Below, in pieces: positions 7,672 to 16,356 of a stretch of DNA of 64,000 bases. The notes below the pieces were generated by a model. That model saw nothing but the letters and a program-made list of their open reading frames with translations. It ran no database searches and had not been told where the DNA came from. The number at the start of each line of letters is the position of its first letter. Within the stretch, counting starts at the first letter, position 1. The position numbers and the translations under genes are program-made. Where the stretch lies: contig CAWCNV010000006.1 of NCBI GenBank assembly GCA_963797015.1, positions 372,001 to 436,000 on the forward strand, read 5' to 3'. Origin of the DNA: JBBPZA01 sp963797015. GTDB lineage: Bacteria; Actinomycetota; Thermoleophilia; Solirubrobacterales; Solirubrobacteraceae.

Positions 7672-10515
7672 GTGGCCGCCGACCGAGCCGGCGATGCCGA
7701 CACCGCGCTCGCGTGGACCCGCCGCCAGGTAGCGGCCGACCCGCTCGACGAGGAGGCGCATCGGCGCCTGATGGGACGCCTGGCGGCCAACGGCGACGGC
7801 GCGGGCGCGCTGACCGCGTATACCCGCCTGCGAGAGCGCCTTCGGCGTGAGCTGGGAACCGCCCCCTCGGCGCCCACGCGCGAGCTCGCCGAGCGGATCC
7901 GGTCGGGACCCACAGCGGACGCGGCGGATGCGTCACCGGCCGCCGCGGGCGGCTCTCCGCCGGGCGCCCCAGCGCCGGCCGCCTCGAGCGGCCCCCCGGG
8001 CGCCGCGGCGCCGGCCGCTCCGCGCCGCCCTTCCACCGCCGGCCCACCCCTCATCGGTCGCGAGCGCGAGCTGGGCGAGCTCGAGGGAAGCTGGGAGGCC
8101 GCGCGTGCCCGCGAGGGCCAGGTCGTCGTCCTTGCCGGCGAGGCCGGGATCGGCAAGACGCGGCTGGCGACCGAGCTGCTGGCCGGGGTTGCCGAGCAGG
8201 GCGGCCTGACCGCGTCCTGTGCGGCGCTGGACCTCAACGGCGGCGCTCCTCTGGGCCTGTGGGCCGAGCTCGCACGCGACCTCGCCGATGGCCTCGAGCC
8301 GCCGCCGCGCGACGCGGCGTGGCCGGCCGATCTCGGCGTGCTCGTGCCGGAGGTCGCGCGCCGCTTCGGCCACCCGCTCGGCGGCCGCCCGGCGGTCCCG
8401 CCCGAGCTCGAGCGGGCGCGTCTGTTCGAGGCCGCCGCCGAGCTGCTGTCCTGGGCGGCGCGCGAGCGGCCGGTCGCGATCCTCATCGAGGACCTGCACC
8501 TGGCCGACGCTGCCAGCCTGGAGATGCTCGCTTACGTCGGCCGGCGCGTCGGTCGGCTTCCGGTCCTGTGCGTTCTCACGCGGCGGCTGCTCCCACAGCG
8601 CCCCGAGGCCGATGCGGTCGAGCACGCGTTACGGGGCCGCGGCGTGCTCACGCGCGAGCTCGTGCTGGGCTCGCTGCCGCCGGGGTCGATGACCCGGCTG
8701 GTGCAGGAGATCGCGTCGCTGCCCGAGGCAGCGGTCCGGCGAGTCGTCGCGGCCGCCGACGGCAACCCGCTGCTGGCGGTCGAGAGCGCGCGCGCCGCCG
8801 GGCGCGGGGAAGGTGGCCCGCCCGCCAGCCTGCGCGCCGCCGTGCGCGCGACCGTGGCGCGGCTCTCGCCGGGCGCCGCCCGCCTCACCGAACTGTGCGC
8901 CGTCGCCGGCCGTCAGCTCGAGCGGACCGAGGTGCTGCGCCTGCCCGTCGAGCACCCTGCCGACGCTGCCGCCGAGGGCGTCGACAGCGGGCTGCTGGTC
9001 GCCGCGCGCACGCGCGTGGGCTTCCGACACGCGCTGCTGCGCGAGGCGGTGTACGCGGACCTGCCCGAGCCGCGGCGCGCCACTCTCCACGAGGCGCTGG
9101 CAGACGCGCTCGCGGCCGGCGGAGACCTCGGCGCTCCACGGCGCGCGGCCGAAGCCGCACGCCACCTGCGGCTCGCCGGCCAGGACGATCGCGCGGTCGC
9201 CTTCCTGATCCGAGCGGCCGACCATGCGCGCGCCGTGGCGGCGGTCGACGACGCCGCGCGCTTCCTCTCCGAGGCGCTCGCGATCCGCCCCGGGGAGCCC
9301 GATGTGCTGCTCGACCTGGCCGAGGCGCTGATGTGGCTGGGGCGGCCGGAGGAGGCCGAGACGCTCTTCGTCGAGGCGATCGCCGCGCTGCGCGGGGCGG
9401 ACACGCTCGTGCTCGCGCGCGCGTGGCTGCGCCACGCGAGCTGGAACCGCGGCGCCCAGTGCGTCCCCCACGAGGTGCTCGGCTCGACGCGCCGCGTGCT
9501 GGAGCTGCTCGAGGGCGCGGGCGAGCAGGACGGATCCGAGCGCCGCGAGGCGCTCGCCGCCGCGGCGTGGGCCGAGGGTGTGGCCGGCGACGTGGAGCGC
9601 AGCCACGAGCTGCTCGCGGAGCTCGACGAGCTGCTGGCGCGCTCGCCTCCCGGCGACGTGCTGACGAACTACGTCGAGCATGCCCGTGGCCAGGCGCTCA
9701 CGCGTGCGGGGCGGTTCACCGAGGTCTACGAGCACGCGACCAGGGCGGGCGAGGCGGCGCAGCGCGCCGGGCGCCCCGACCTTGCCTACGGGCCATGGGT
9801 CACCGGGGCCAGCGCCGCGATCTGCGCGGACGACCTCGAACTGGCGCTCGAGCTGATCGCCCGTGGCCTGCAGGCGGTGGAGGGGAGCTTCATCCCGCAG
9901 CCCGAGATCCACCTGCGGGCGGCCCGCACGACAACGTTGCTGCTGATGGATCGCGTCGAGGACGCCCGTCGCGAGGCCGTGCGCGAGCGCGAGGTCGCCG
10001 AGCGCAGCACCGACCCCGGGCTGCGGGCGATCGCCGACCACGACCGCGGGATGGTCGCGCTGGGCGCCGGCGAGCTCGAGCTCGCCGAGCGGATGCTCGC
10101 CGAGGCGTTGACCGCCCCCGCCGCGATCAGCCGGCCGCTGACGCGCATCGCGCGCGCCGAAGCGCTCGCCCGCCTGGGACGTACGGAGGAGGCCGAGGTT
10201 GAGCTGCGCGCCACCGCGCTCGAGCCGGTGAGCGCCGGCGACATGCCCGACACGCTCGTCCCGCGCCTGACGCGCGTGCAGGGCCTGATCGCCGCCCAGC
10301 GCGGCGAGCCCGAGCTCGCCGCGCGCCGGCTGGAGGAGGCGGCCGCCGGCTGGCGCCGCGTGGCCGGCGTCATGCGCGCGGGCGAGAGCACCGTCGCGCC
10401 CCTCGCCGATCTCGGACGGCCCGGCCTCGGCATCGTCCGCCCCGACCGCGAGCTCGAGCGCGTCGAGCGCGAGCTCGGCTCGCTCGCAAGCGAAAGGAGC
10501 ACCGCCAGTGCCTGA
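7672..10515 (+). pseudogene. SARP/AfsR-type ATPase regulator lacking its DNA-binding N-terminus
   Basis: The 947-residue frame starts in the middle of a bacterial transcriptional activator domain (BTAD): residues 1-85 match its last helices (DEEAHRRLMGRLAANGDGAG, then ELGTAP). An Ala/Pro/Gly linker follows, then an AAA-type ATPase with Walker A GEAGIGKTR near residue 156 and Walker B AILIEDLHLADA near 270. TPR-like helices fill about 450-930. Intact relatives have an OmpR-like winged helix plus a full BTAD before this point, about 150 more residues; these are missing. The codons before 7672 read as Arg/Ala-rich noise. There is no LuxR HTH at the C-terminus either, so it cannot bind DNA as a usual regulator. 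It could be a pseudogene or a soluble ATPase/TPR protein. The stop overlaps the next gene's start by 8 nt. Confidence 0.65.
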
Positions 10516-10903
10516 GTTCCACGACTCCGCGGAGGCGCAGGCCCCGCCCGAGCAGGTCTGGAAGCTGCTGTACGACCCGTCGCGCTTCCCGGAGTGGTGG
10601 GCGGGCATCGAGACGGTCGACGAGGCACGCAGCGACAACGGCGACGTCACCTTCTACCCGGACGGCTACCCGGACTTCCCGATGCCCCAGCAGCTCGAGA
10701 CCAGCCGCACCGAGCGCCGCGTAACGATCTCGTGCCTGGTCTCCTACCTGCGCTTCGAGTGGCAGCTCAAGCCCAGCGGCGCCGACGCGACCCGGATCAC
10801 CGTGCACGTCGAGATCCCGGAGGAAGAGGCCCACCGGCTCGACGGCCAGCGCGACGCGGTGCGCGCTTCGCTGGGCAACCTGGCGCGGCTCGCGGCCGCC
10901 TGA
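10508..10903 (+). CDS. SRPBCC-family (polyketide cyclase-like) protein
   Basis: A 131-residue START/SRPBCC-fold protein, a helix-grip fold that binds hydrophobic ligands. The family features are the N-terminal strand and helix (AEAQAPPEQVWKLLYDPSR), the FPEWWAGI loop, and the long C-terminal helix ending LGNLARLAAA. The GTG start lies inside the end of the truncated regulator, indicating co-translation with it. The ligand cannot be predicted. It is the right length for a single-domain member. Confidence 0.75.
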   Translation: MPEFHDSAEAQAPPEQVWKLLYDPSRFPEWWAGIETVDEARSDNGDVTFYPDGYPDFPMPQQLETSRTERRVTISCLVSYLRFEWQLKPSGADATRITVHVEIPEEEAHRLDGQRDAVRASLGNLARLAAA

Positions 10904-10935
10904 CCGGACGCAGCCCGGAGCGCCGGGACGGCCGC

Positions 10936-10941
10936 TACCGT
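10936..10941 (+). promoter_or_regulatory. -10 box (TACCGT), leaderless type
   Basis: TACCGT ends 9 nt before the GTG at 10951 of the pyridoxamine-oxidase-like gene. The position matches other leaderless starts in this window. Confidence 0.4.
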
Positions 10942-10950
10942 GGACGGACC

Positions 10951-11583
10951 GTGGCCGACCTGTTCGAGCGCATCGAGGACCACCTGGCAGCGTGGATCGC
11001 GCGCCAGCCGATGTTCTTCGTCGCCACCGCGCCGCTGAGCGCGGATGGGCACGTGAACGTGTCGCCGAAGGGACCGATCGGCACGTTGCGCGTGCTCGGA
11101 CCCAAGCGCGTGGCCTACCTCGACCTCACCGGCAGCGGCGCCGAGACGATCGCGCATCTGCGCGAGAACGGCCGCATCGTGGTCATGTTGTGCGCGTTCG
11201 AGGGGCCGCCGCGCATCCTGCGCCTGCACGGGACGGGCGAGGCGATCATGCCCGACGAGCCGCGCTTCGCGCCGCTCTTCGAGGACGCCGCTTTCGAGCA
11301 GCCGACGGTGGCCGAGGCCGACCGCGCGATCGTCGACGTCGAGGTGCACCGCGTCGCCACCTCGTGCGGCTACGGGGTGCCGCTCATGGCCTACGAGGGC
11401 GAGCGCGAGCACATGCACCTCTCGAAGACCAAGCGCCTGCGCACGGGCGGGCCGGACGCGCTGGCCCGCTACATGGCCGAGCACAACGCGACGAGCCTCG
11501 ACGGGCTGCCGGCGGTGGACGAGGCGCCGCCGCTTCCGGCCAGCCTCTACGAGCCGTCCTCCGCGTCCGCGTCTTCGGGCTAG
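10951..11583 (+). CDS. Pyridoxamine 5'-phosphate oxidase-like flavoprotein
   Basis: A 210-residue protein of the PNPOx-like split-barrel superfamily, which bind FMN or F420 and reduce or oxidise small molecules. Seen: MFFVATAPLSADGHVNVSPKG (about 20-40), the classic start of the barrel, followed by YLDLTGSG and RIVVMLCAFEG. The C-terminal extension contains SCGYGVPLMAYEGER, characteristic of a subgroup with an added helical tail. The GTG at 10951 is chosen because the residues upstream in this frame are Arg/Pro-rich shadow sequence and a -10-like TACCGT precedes it. The substrate is unknown. The TAG stop lies in copy 1 of a 26-bp direct repeat. Confidence 0.8.
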   Translation: MADLFERIEDHLAAWIARQPMFFVATAPLSADGHVNVSPKGPIGTLRVLGPKRVAYLDLTGSGAETIAHLRENGRIVVMLCAFEGPPRILRLHGTGEAIMPDEPRFAPLFEDAAFEQPTVAEADRAIVDVEVHRVATSCGYGVPLMAYEGEREHMHLSKTKRLRTGGPDALARYMAEHNATSLDGLPAVDEAPPLPASLYEPSSASASSG

Positions 11584-11645
11584 AGCGGCGCGCGGCCGGG
11601 GACTAGCGCGGGCGGGGGCTAGAGCGGCGCGCGGCCGGGGACTAG
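11581..11645. repeat. Perfect 26-bp direct repeat at convergent gene ends
   Basis: A 26-bp sequence beginning TAGAGCGGCGCGCGGCC and ending in GGGACTAG occurs at 11581-11606 and again, identically, at 11620-11645 (period 39). Copy 1 supplies the TAG stop of the plus-strand flavoprotein gene; copy 2 supplies the stop (CTA) of rpsT on the minus strand. The gap between the two convergent genes is made entirely of this duplication. Confidence 0.9.
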
Positions 11646-11902
11646 GCGGACTTGCGCAGGCGCGTCGCGCGGGCCTTCTTGCGCGCGCCGTTGTTGGCGT
11701 GCAGCGCCCCGCGCTTGACCGCCTTGTCGATCGTCGAGACGAGCTCCCGGTGCTCGGTCGCGGCGCGGTCGGCGTCGCCGGCGTCGCTCGCTGCCTCGAG
11801 CCGGCGGAAGTACGTCTTCACCTTCGAGGTGTAGCGGCGGTTCTCGAGCCGCTCACGCTCCGCCCGGAGGATCCGCTTTTCTTGTGAGTGGATGTTGGCC
11901 AT
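11642..11902 (-). CDS. rpsT: 30S ribosomal protein S20
   Basis: An 86-residue basic protein of the 30S subunit that binds 16S rRNA early in assembly. It begins MANIHSQEKRILRAERERLEN and ends KKARATRLRKSA, typical S20 ends, with normal length. Its start codon overlaps the murJ start on the opposite strand by 11 bp. No clear Shine-Dalgarno is visible. A TATAGT -10-like box lies about 40 bp upstream, inside the murJ coding sequence, implying a leader of about 34 nt. Confidence 0.95.
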   Translation of the reverse strand: MANIHSQEKRILRAERERLENRRYTSKVKTYFRRLEAASDAGDADRAATEHRELVSTIDKAVKRGALHANNGARKKARATRLRKSA

Positions 11903-13526
11903 AGACAGCGCATCGCCGCGGGACGAGCCGCGGCGCGACGAGCACTATACCGCCCGTCCGCGGAGGATCGCGGTCAACACCGCGATCTTCTCGACCTTGA
12001 CGGGACTGTCGCGGATAGTCGGCCTCGGACGGGAGATCCTCGCCTCGAGCTACTTCGCCACGAGCGGCGCGTTCTCGGCCTTCACGATCGCCTTCCAGAT
12101 CCCGAACCTGCTGCGGATGCTGGTGGCGGATCAGGCGATCACCGCGGCGTTCGTCCCCGTCTTCACCGAGCTCCTGGAGAAGCGCCGGCGGGCCGAGGCC
12201 TTCCGGCTCGCCTCGACGCTGTTCTTCCTGATCCTCGGCCTGTTGGGCAGCGTCACCGCGTTCTTCATCATCTTCGCGACGGTGATCATGCCGCTGTTCA
12301 CCGGCGACACCTTCACGCCGGAGCTCAACGCCCTGACCGTCGGCCTGTCGCGCGTGCTGTTCCCGGTGGTCGTGCTGCTCGGGCTCAACGGCCTGTGCGT
12401 CGGGATCCTCAACTCCTACGGCCACTTCACGATCCCGGCGCTCGCGCCGCTGGTCTGGAACATCATCATCATCGTCCTGCTGGTCACCCTGCGCCCGCTG
12501 TTCGAGGGGCCGAACCAGCTCTACGCCTACGCGATCGGGGTGCTGGCCGGCACGATCGTGCAGTTCCTCATGGCCTTCCCGGTCCTGCGCCGCTATGGCT
12601 TCCAGTTCAAGCTCGCGTTCGACTGGCGCGACCCCCGGATCAAGAAGGTGTTCGCGCTGATGCTGCCGGTGACCATCGGCCTCGGTGTCATCAACTTCGA
12701 CCTGGTGATCAACTCGACGCTCGGGACGCTGGTCTCGCAGCAGGCTCCGCGCGCGATCGACGCCGCCTTCCGCCTCTACCAGCTCCCCCAGGGGATGTTC
12801 TCGATCGCGCTGGCGACGGTCCTCTTCCCGACCATGGCGCGCGCCGCCGTGCGCGGCGACATGGCGCGCCTGCGCGGCACGATGGCCAACGGCGTGAGGC
12901 AGATCCTGCTGCTCCTGATCCCCGCCGCGGCGGTGAGCGCGGTGCTCGCGACGCCGATCGTGCGGCTCGTCTACCAGCACGGGGAGTTCGGCCCGGACTC
13001 CACAAAGCTCGTCTCCGAGGCGCTGGTGTGGTTCTCGTTCGCGCTGCCCTTCAACGGCGCCAACCTGCTTCTCACCCGCACGTTCTTCTCGCTCCAGCGC
13101 CCCTGGACCGCGACCGTGCTCGCGATCGGCAGCGTCATCGTCAACGGCGCGGTCAGCCTGGCGCTGTACTCGCCGCTGGGGATCAGCGGCCTGGTCATCG
13201 GCACGCTGGTGGGCAACGCCGCGATGGCGGCCGGCCAATCATGGCGGCTGCGCAGGACCCTGCACGGCATCGACGGCCGCCGCACCGCGATCGCCACGGC
13301 ACAGATGTGCCTGGCCGCGGGCCTGATGGCCGCGGTCTCCTACGGCGTGTGGGCAGGGCTCGACGAGCTGCTCGGCCGCGCGGTGCTCGCCCAGTGCGCC
13401 TCGGTCGGCTTCGCGCTGCTGGCCGGCGGCGCGCTCTACGCGTTCCTCGTCCTGCTCATGCGCATCCCCGAGGCCGGGCAGATCCGCGACCTGCTCGCCG
13501 GCCGGCTGCGCGGCCGCGCAGCCTGA
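11892..13526 (+). CDS. murJ: Lipid II flippase MurJ
   Basis: Integral membrane flippase of the MOP superfamily that moves lipid II to the outer face of the membrane for peptidoglycan synthesis. The 544 residues hold about 14 membrane segments. Family features are AVNTAIFSTLTGLSRIVGLGRE near 27-48, PNLLRMLVADQAITAAFVPV and the repeated RLYQLPQGMFSIALATVLFP motif near 295-315. The start is ATG 11892 (or TTG 11895); there is no other canonical start before the first helix, so the gene's 5' end overlaps rpsT on the other strand. It is followed by an AI-2E-type permease after 93 nt. Confidence 0.93.
   Translation: MLAIDSASPRDEPRRDEHYTARPRRIAVNTAIFSTLTGLSRIVGLGREILASSYFATSGAFSAFTIAFQIPNLLRMLVADQAITAAFVPVFTELLEKRRRAEAFRLASTLFFLILGLLGSVTAFFIIFATVIMPLFTGDTFTPELNALTVGLSRVLFPVVVLLGLNGLCVGILNSYGHFTIPALAPLVWNIIIIVLLVTLRPLFEGPNQLYAYAIGVLAGTIVQFLMAFPVLRRYGFQFKLAFDWRDPRIKKVFALMLPVTIGLGVINFDLVINSTLGTLVSQQAPRAIDAAFRLYQLPQGMFSIALATVLFPTMARAAVRGDMARLRGTMANGVRQILLLLIPAAAVSAVLATPIVRLVYQHGEFGPDSTKLVSEALVWFSFALPFNGANLLLTRTFFSLQRPWTATVLAIGSVIVNGAVSLALYSPLGISGLVIGTLVGNAAMAAGQSWRLRRTLHGIDGRRTAIATAQMCLAAGLMAAVSYGVWAGLDELLGRAVLAQCASVGFALLAGGALYAFLVLLMRIPEAGQIRDLLAGRLRGRAA
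11944..11949 (-). promoter_or_regulatory. -10 box (TATAGT) of rpsT inside murJ
   Basis: The minus strand reads TATAGT here, 41 bp upstream of the rpsT ATG. It would give a short untranslated leader. A TTGACC lies further upstream but at a spacing of about 22-23 bp, which is too long for a confident -35 call. Confidence 0.45.
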
Positions 13527-13619
13527 CCGCGCGCGAGCGGCCGAGAGCCGCGCCGCCGCGCGGGCGGACCGCCGGCGATCCGAAGGGTGCCGGATCGCGC
13601 TCGCGGGCATCCGTAGGAC

Positions 13620-14600
13620 ATGCGCGACCTGACCGCTCCACGCGCGCCCAGGAACACCGCCACGCGCGCCGTGCTGCTGGCGGCCGCCCTGCTGGGCAGC
13701 GCGCTCGTGCTGGCCGGGATCCTCGCGCTGATCATCCCCTCCTTCGTCGACCAGGTGAAGCAGCTCGTCGACGCCGTGCCGCGCATCTTCCAGGACCTGC
13801 GCGACCGCTTCCGGGAGGCCACCGGGGCGAAGCCGAGCAAGGCCGGCACCGACATCCAGACCTACCTGCAGCGCTACGTCGACGATCCCGGAAAGCTCGC
13901 CGGGCCGATCAGCGAGACGGTGGTCGGGATTGCGGGCGGCCTGGCCTCGACGCTGCTCGTGATCGTGACGGCGTACTACGTGGCCGTCAGCCCCGAGCCA
14001 CTGGTCCGCGGCGTCCTACGCATCTTCCCGCCTCCGCGCCGCGAGTGGGCGCGGCGCGTCATGGACCGCCTGCGCACGTCCTACATCGGCTGGCTGCGCG
14101 GGGTGGCGATCCACATGGTCATCAACTTCGTGCTGCTCTACATCGGTTTGAGCCTGATCGGGCTCGACTTCGCGCTCGTGTTCGCGGTCCTGTGCTCGCT
14201 GCTGGTCGTGATCCCCTACTTCGGCTCCTTCGCGGGCGGGCTCGTCGCGGTCCTGTTCGCGCTCTCGGACTCGCCCACCAAGGCGCTGCTCACGCTGGGC
14301 GTCTACGTCCTCAGCCAGCAGCTCGAAGGCAACGTGATCATCCCGCTGGTGATGTCGCGCACGGTCAAGCTGCACCCGGCGGTGATCGCCGTCGGAGTCG
14401 TGGTGGTGGGCAAGCTGTTCGGCTTCGTCGGGCTGTTCGTCAGCGTCCCGATCCTGGCCACGATCATCATCCTGGCCGAGGAGGTGTGGGTGCGCGGCAT
14501 CGAGGAGCACGATGCCCGCCACGTACCCGAGGGCCTCGAGTTACCGGAGGGGACGCAGCTCGACCTGCCGCCCGAGCCGACTACTCCGGCGGCGGCGTAG
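13620..14600 (+). CDS. AI-2E/PerM-family transporter, N-terminally short
   Basis: Putative membrane permease of the AI-2E exporter/PerM family (proposed substrates range from autoinducer-2 to lipids and Na+/H+). Seen: the long periplasmic-type helix region (VDAVPRIFQDLRDRF), VTAYYVAVSPEP, the GWLRGVAIHMVINFVLLYIG segment and the family hallmark SQQLEGNVIIPLVMSRTVKLHP near 250-275. At 326 residues it begins at the equivalent of residue 60-70 of relatives, so the first two membrane helices are absent. Only 93 nt separate it from murJ, which cannot hold them. AGGA at about 13613 is a weak ribosome site. It may be functional or a truncated copy. Confidence 0.78.
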   Translation: MRDLTAPRAPRNTATRAVLLAAALLGSALVLAGILALIIPSFVDQVKQLVDAVPRIFQDLRDRFREATGAKPSKAGTDIQTYLQRYVDDPGKLAGPISETVVGIAGGLASTLLVIVTAYYVAVSPEPLVRGVLRIFPPPRREWARRVMDRLRTSYIGWLRGVAIHMVINFVLLYIGLSLIGLDFALVFAVLCSLLVVIPYFGSFAGGLVAVLFALSDSPTKALLTLGVYVLSQQLEGNVIIPLVMSRTVKLHPAVIAVGVVVVGKLFGFVGLFVSVPILATIIILAEEVWVRGIEEHDARHVPEGLELPEGTQLDLPPEPTTPAAA

Positions 14601-14602
14601 GA

Positions 14603-14630
14603 GCGGCGCCGCCGGCGCCACGGGCGCCGC
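14603..14630. terminator. Hairpin between convergent genes
   Basis: An inverted repeat GCGGCGCC (14603-14610) and GGCGCCGC (14623-14630) with a 12-nt loop lies between the ends of the AI-2E-type gene and the minus-strand DJ-1 gene. There is no U-tract, so it would act as a non-canonical, possibly bidirectional, terminator. Confidence 0.4.
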
Positions 14631-14635
14631 TTCGC

Positions 14636-15277
14636 TCAGCGCGCCGCCATCCCCTCGCGGGCCACCTGCTCCACCAGCGCGCGCAGGTGTGGCGGCGCGT
14701 TCTCGGCCGAGCCCGAGTCGAAGGGCGGTTGGGGGTCGTACTCGATCCCGAGCTGGATCGCCCGCGCGAGGTCCTCGCCGCCGATGCGCGCGGTGAGCAG
14801 CAGCGCCATGTCGATCCCCGCCGAGACGCCGGCCGCGGTGATGATCTTGCCGCGCTCGACGACTCGATCGGTGACCGGCCGGCCGCCCAGCTCGCCAAGC
14901 ACCTCGCGGGCGGCCCAGTGGGTCGAGGCCTCGACGCCGTCGAGGACCCCTGCCGCGGCGAGCAGCAGCGCGCCGGTGCACACCGACGTCGTCCAGCGCG
15001 AGTGCTCGTGGGCCTCGCGGATCCAGCCCAGCAGCGCCTCGTCCTCGAGCAGCTCGCGGTTCCCCATCCCGCCGGGCACGACCACGATCTCGGGGTGCGG
15101 GACGTCGGCCAGCGCCTCGTCCGCGGTCAGCCTCAGCATCCCGGTCTCGGTCTGCACCGGACCGGGCTCGGCAGCGACGAAGCGCACCCGCGCGCCGGGA
15201 ATGCGCGAGAGGACCTCGTAGGGGCCGACGGCGTCCAGCGCCGTGAAGCGCTCGTACAGCGGGATCGCTACGTCCAT
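14636..15277 (-). CDS. DJ-1/PfpI family protein
   Basis: A 213-residue class I glutamine-amidotransferase-like fold protein. The nucleophile elbow TTSVCTGALLLAAAGVLDG (Cys about 106) and the following STHW are the signature of the isonitrile hydratase/GlxA-like branch of DJ-1/PfpI. The start is ATG at 15277, fixed by a strong GGAGGT ribosome site 6 nt upstream. It begins MDVAIPLYERFTALDAVGPYE. It lies 20 nt after a GlxA-type regulator on the same strand with the same DJ-1 fold, so the pair are likely co-transcribed tandem paralogues. The reaction is unknown. Confidence 0.82.
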   Translation of the reverse strand: MDVAIPLYERFTALDAVGPYEVLSRIPGARVRFVAAEPGPVQTETGMLRLTADEALADVPHPEIVVVPGGMGNRELLEDEALLGWIREAHEHSRWTTSVCTGALLLAAAGVLDGVEASTHWAAREVLGELGGRPVTDRVVERGKIITAAGVSAGIDMALLLTARIGGEDLARAIQLGIEYDPQPPFDSGSAENAPPHLRALVEQVAREGMAAR

Positions 15278-15297
15278 GGTCTTACCTCCGGATTCGG

Positions 15298-16254
15298 TCA
15301 CGCCGCGAAGCGGCTGCGATAGGCGCCGGGGCCGACCCCGACGCGACGGTGGAAGGCGCGGCGCATGGTCTCGACGGTGCCGAAGCCGCAGGCGCGCGCA
15401 ACCTGCTCGACAGACGGCCTGCCCGGGCTCTCGAGCGCTATCCGCGCGCGCTCCACGCGCAGCGCCTCGACGTAGGCGCCGGGGGTCATCCCGACCTCGT
15501 GCCGGAAGGCGCGGGCGAAGTTGCGCTCGCTCATGTGGGCCCTGCCCGCGAGCGCGTGCACGGACAGATCGGCGTCGAGGTGATCGGCGATCCAGGCCTG
15601 CAGCTCGCGCAGCGGCACGCGCTCGGCGGACTGGGCCGCGAGCTGCGCGCTGAACTGGGCCTGGCCACCGGGGCGGCGGACGAACAGCACCAGCCCTCGT
15701 GCGACGGCGAGCGACGCCTCGCGGCCGAGGTCCTCCTCGACCAGCGCGAGCGCGAGGTCCATCCCGGCGGTCACGCCGGCCGAGGTCGCGACGTTCCCGT
15801 CGCGGACGAAGATCGGGTCGCGCTCGACCCGGATCTCGGGATGGCGGCGCGCGAGCTCGTCGCACGCCGCCCAGTGGGTGGTCGCCCGCCGGCCCGCGAG
15901 CACGCCGGCGGCGGCGAGCAGGAAGGCTCCGTTGCAGACCGAGCACACGCGGCGCGAACGCCTCGCCGCCGCTGCAACCCAGCGCACCAGCGCGCCGTTC
16001 TCGAGCGCCTGCGGGATCCCCGCGCCGCCGACCACGACCAGCGTGTCGATCGGGCCCCGGCAGGAGCGAAGCGAGCGCGCCGACGCCAGCTCGAGGCCGC
16101 TGGAGGTGCGCAGCGGAGCCGGGTCCGGCGAGACGACCTCCACGGCATACGCGCCGTCGCGGTAACGGGTGGCGAGCGAGAACACCTCGGCCGGGCCGAC
16201 CAGGTCGAGGGCCTGCAGCTCGGGAAAGGCGACGAAGACGACGCGGCGGCTCAC
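15298..16254 (-). CDS. GlxA-family transcriptional regulator (DJ-1 + AraC HTH)
   Basis: A 318-residue regulator: an N-terminal DJ-1/PfpI-like sensor domain (about 1-175, with RVCSVCNGAFLLAAAGVLAG and THWAACDEL) and a C-terminal AraC-type double helix-turn-helix (about 215-315, with LAGRAHMSERNFARAFRHE and VEQVARACGFGTVETMRRAF). The GTG at 16254 is taken as the start because the sensor domain begins immediately (SRRVVFVAFPELQALDLVGP) and a GATCCT -10-like box ends 7 nt upstream. It probably controls the downstream DJ-1 gene or the divergent SDR. The effector is unknown. Confidence 0.85.
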   Translation of the reverse strand: MSRRVVFVAFPELQALDLVGPAEVFSLATRYRDGAYAVEVVSPDPAPLRTSSGLELASARSLRSCRGPIDTLVVVGGAGIPQALENGALVRWVAAAARRSRRVCSVCNGAFLLAAAGVLAGRRATTHWAACDELARRHPEIRVERDPIFVRDGNVATSAGVTAGMDLALALVEEDLGREASLAVARGLVLFVRRPGGQAQFSAQLAAQSAERVPLRELQAWIADHLDADLSVHALAGRAHMSERNFARAFRHEVGMTPGAYVEALRVERARIALESPGRPSVEQVARACGFGTVETMRRAFHRRVGVGPGAYRSRFAA

Positions 16255-16344
16255 GGAGCACAGGATCGCGGACGAAGCTCGTGGCGGCAAGGACAAAGAG
16301 CGGACGTTTTCTGCCACAGTTGCGCGCGCCGGCCCGGCGGCGCC

Positions 16345-16350
16345 TAGGGT
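16345..16350 (+). promoter_or_regulatory. -10 box (TAGGGT), leaderless
   Basis: TAGGGT ends 6 nt before the GTG start of the SDR gene at 16357. No ribosome site fits in the gap. Confidence 0.5.
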
Positions 16351-16356
16351 GACGTC

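Noticed and set aside
11888..15322. 1144-codon plus-strand ORF spanning murJ, the permease and the DJ-1 gene
   Set aside because: Arg/Ala/Pro-rich shadow frame typical of GC-rich DNA; real genes with family motifs occupy other frames.
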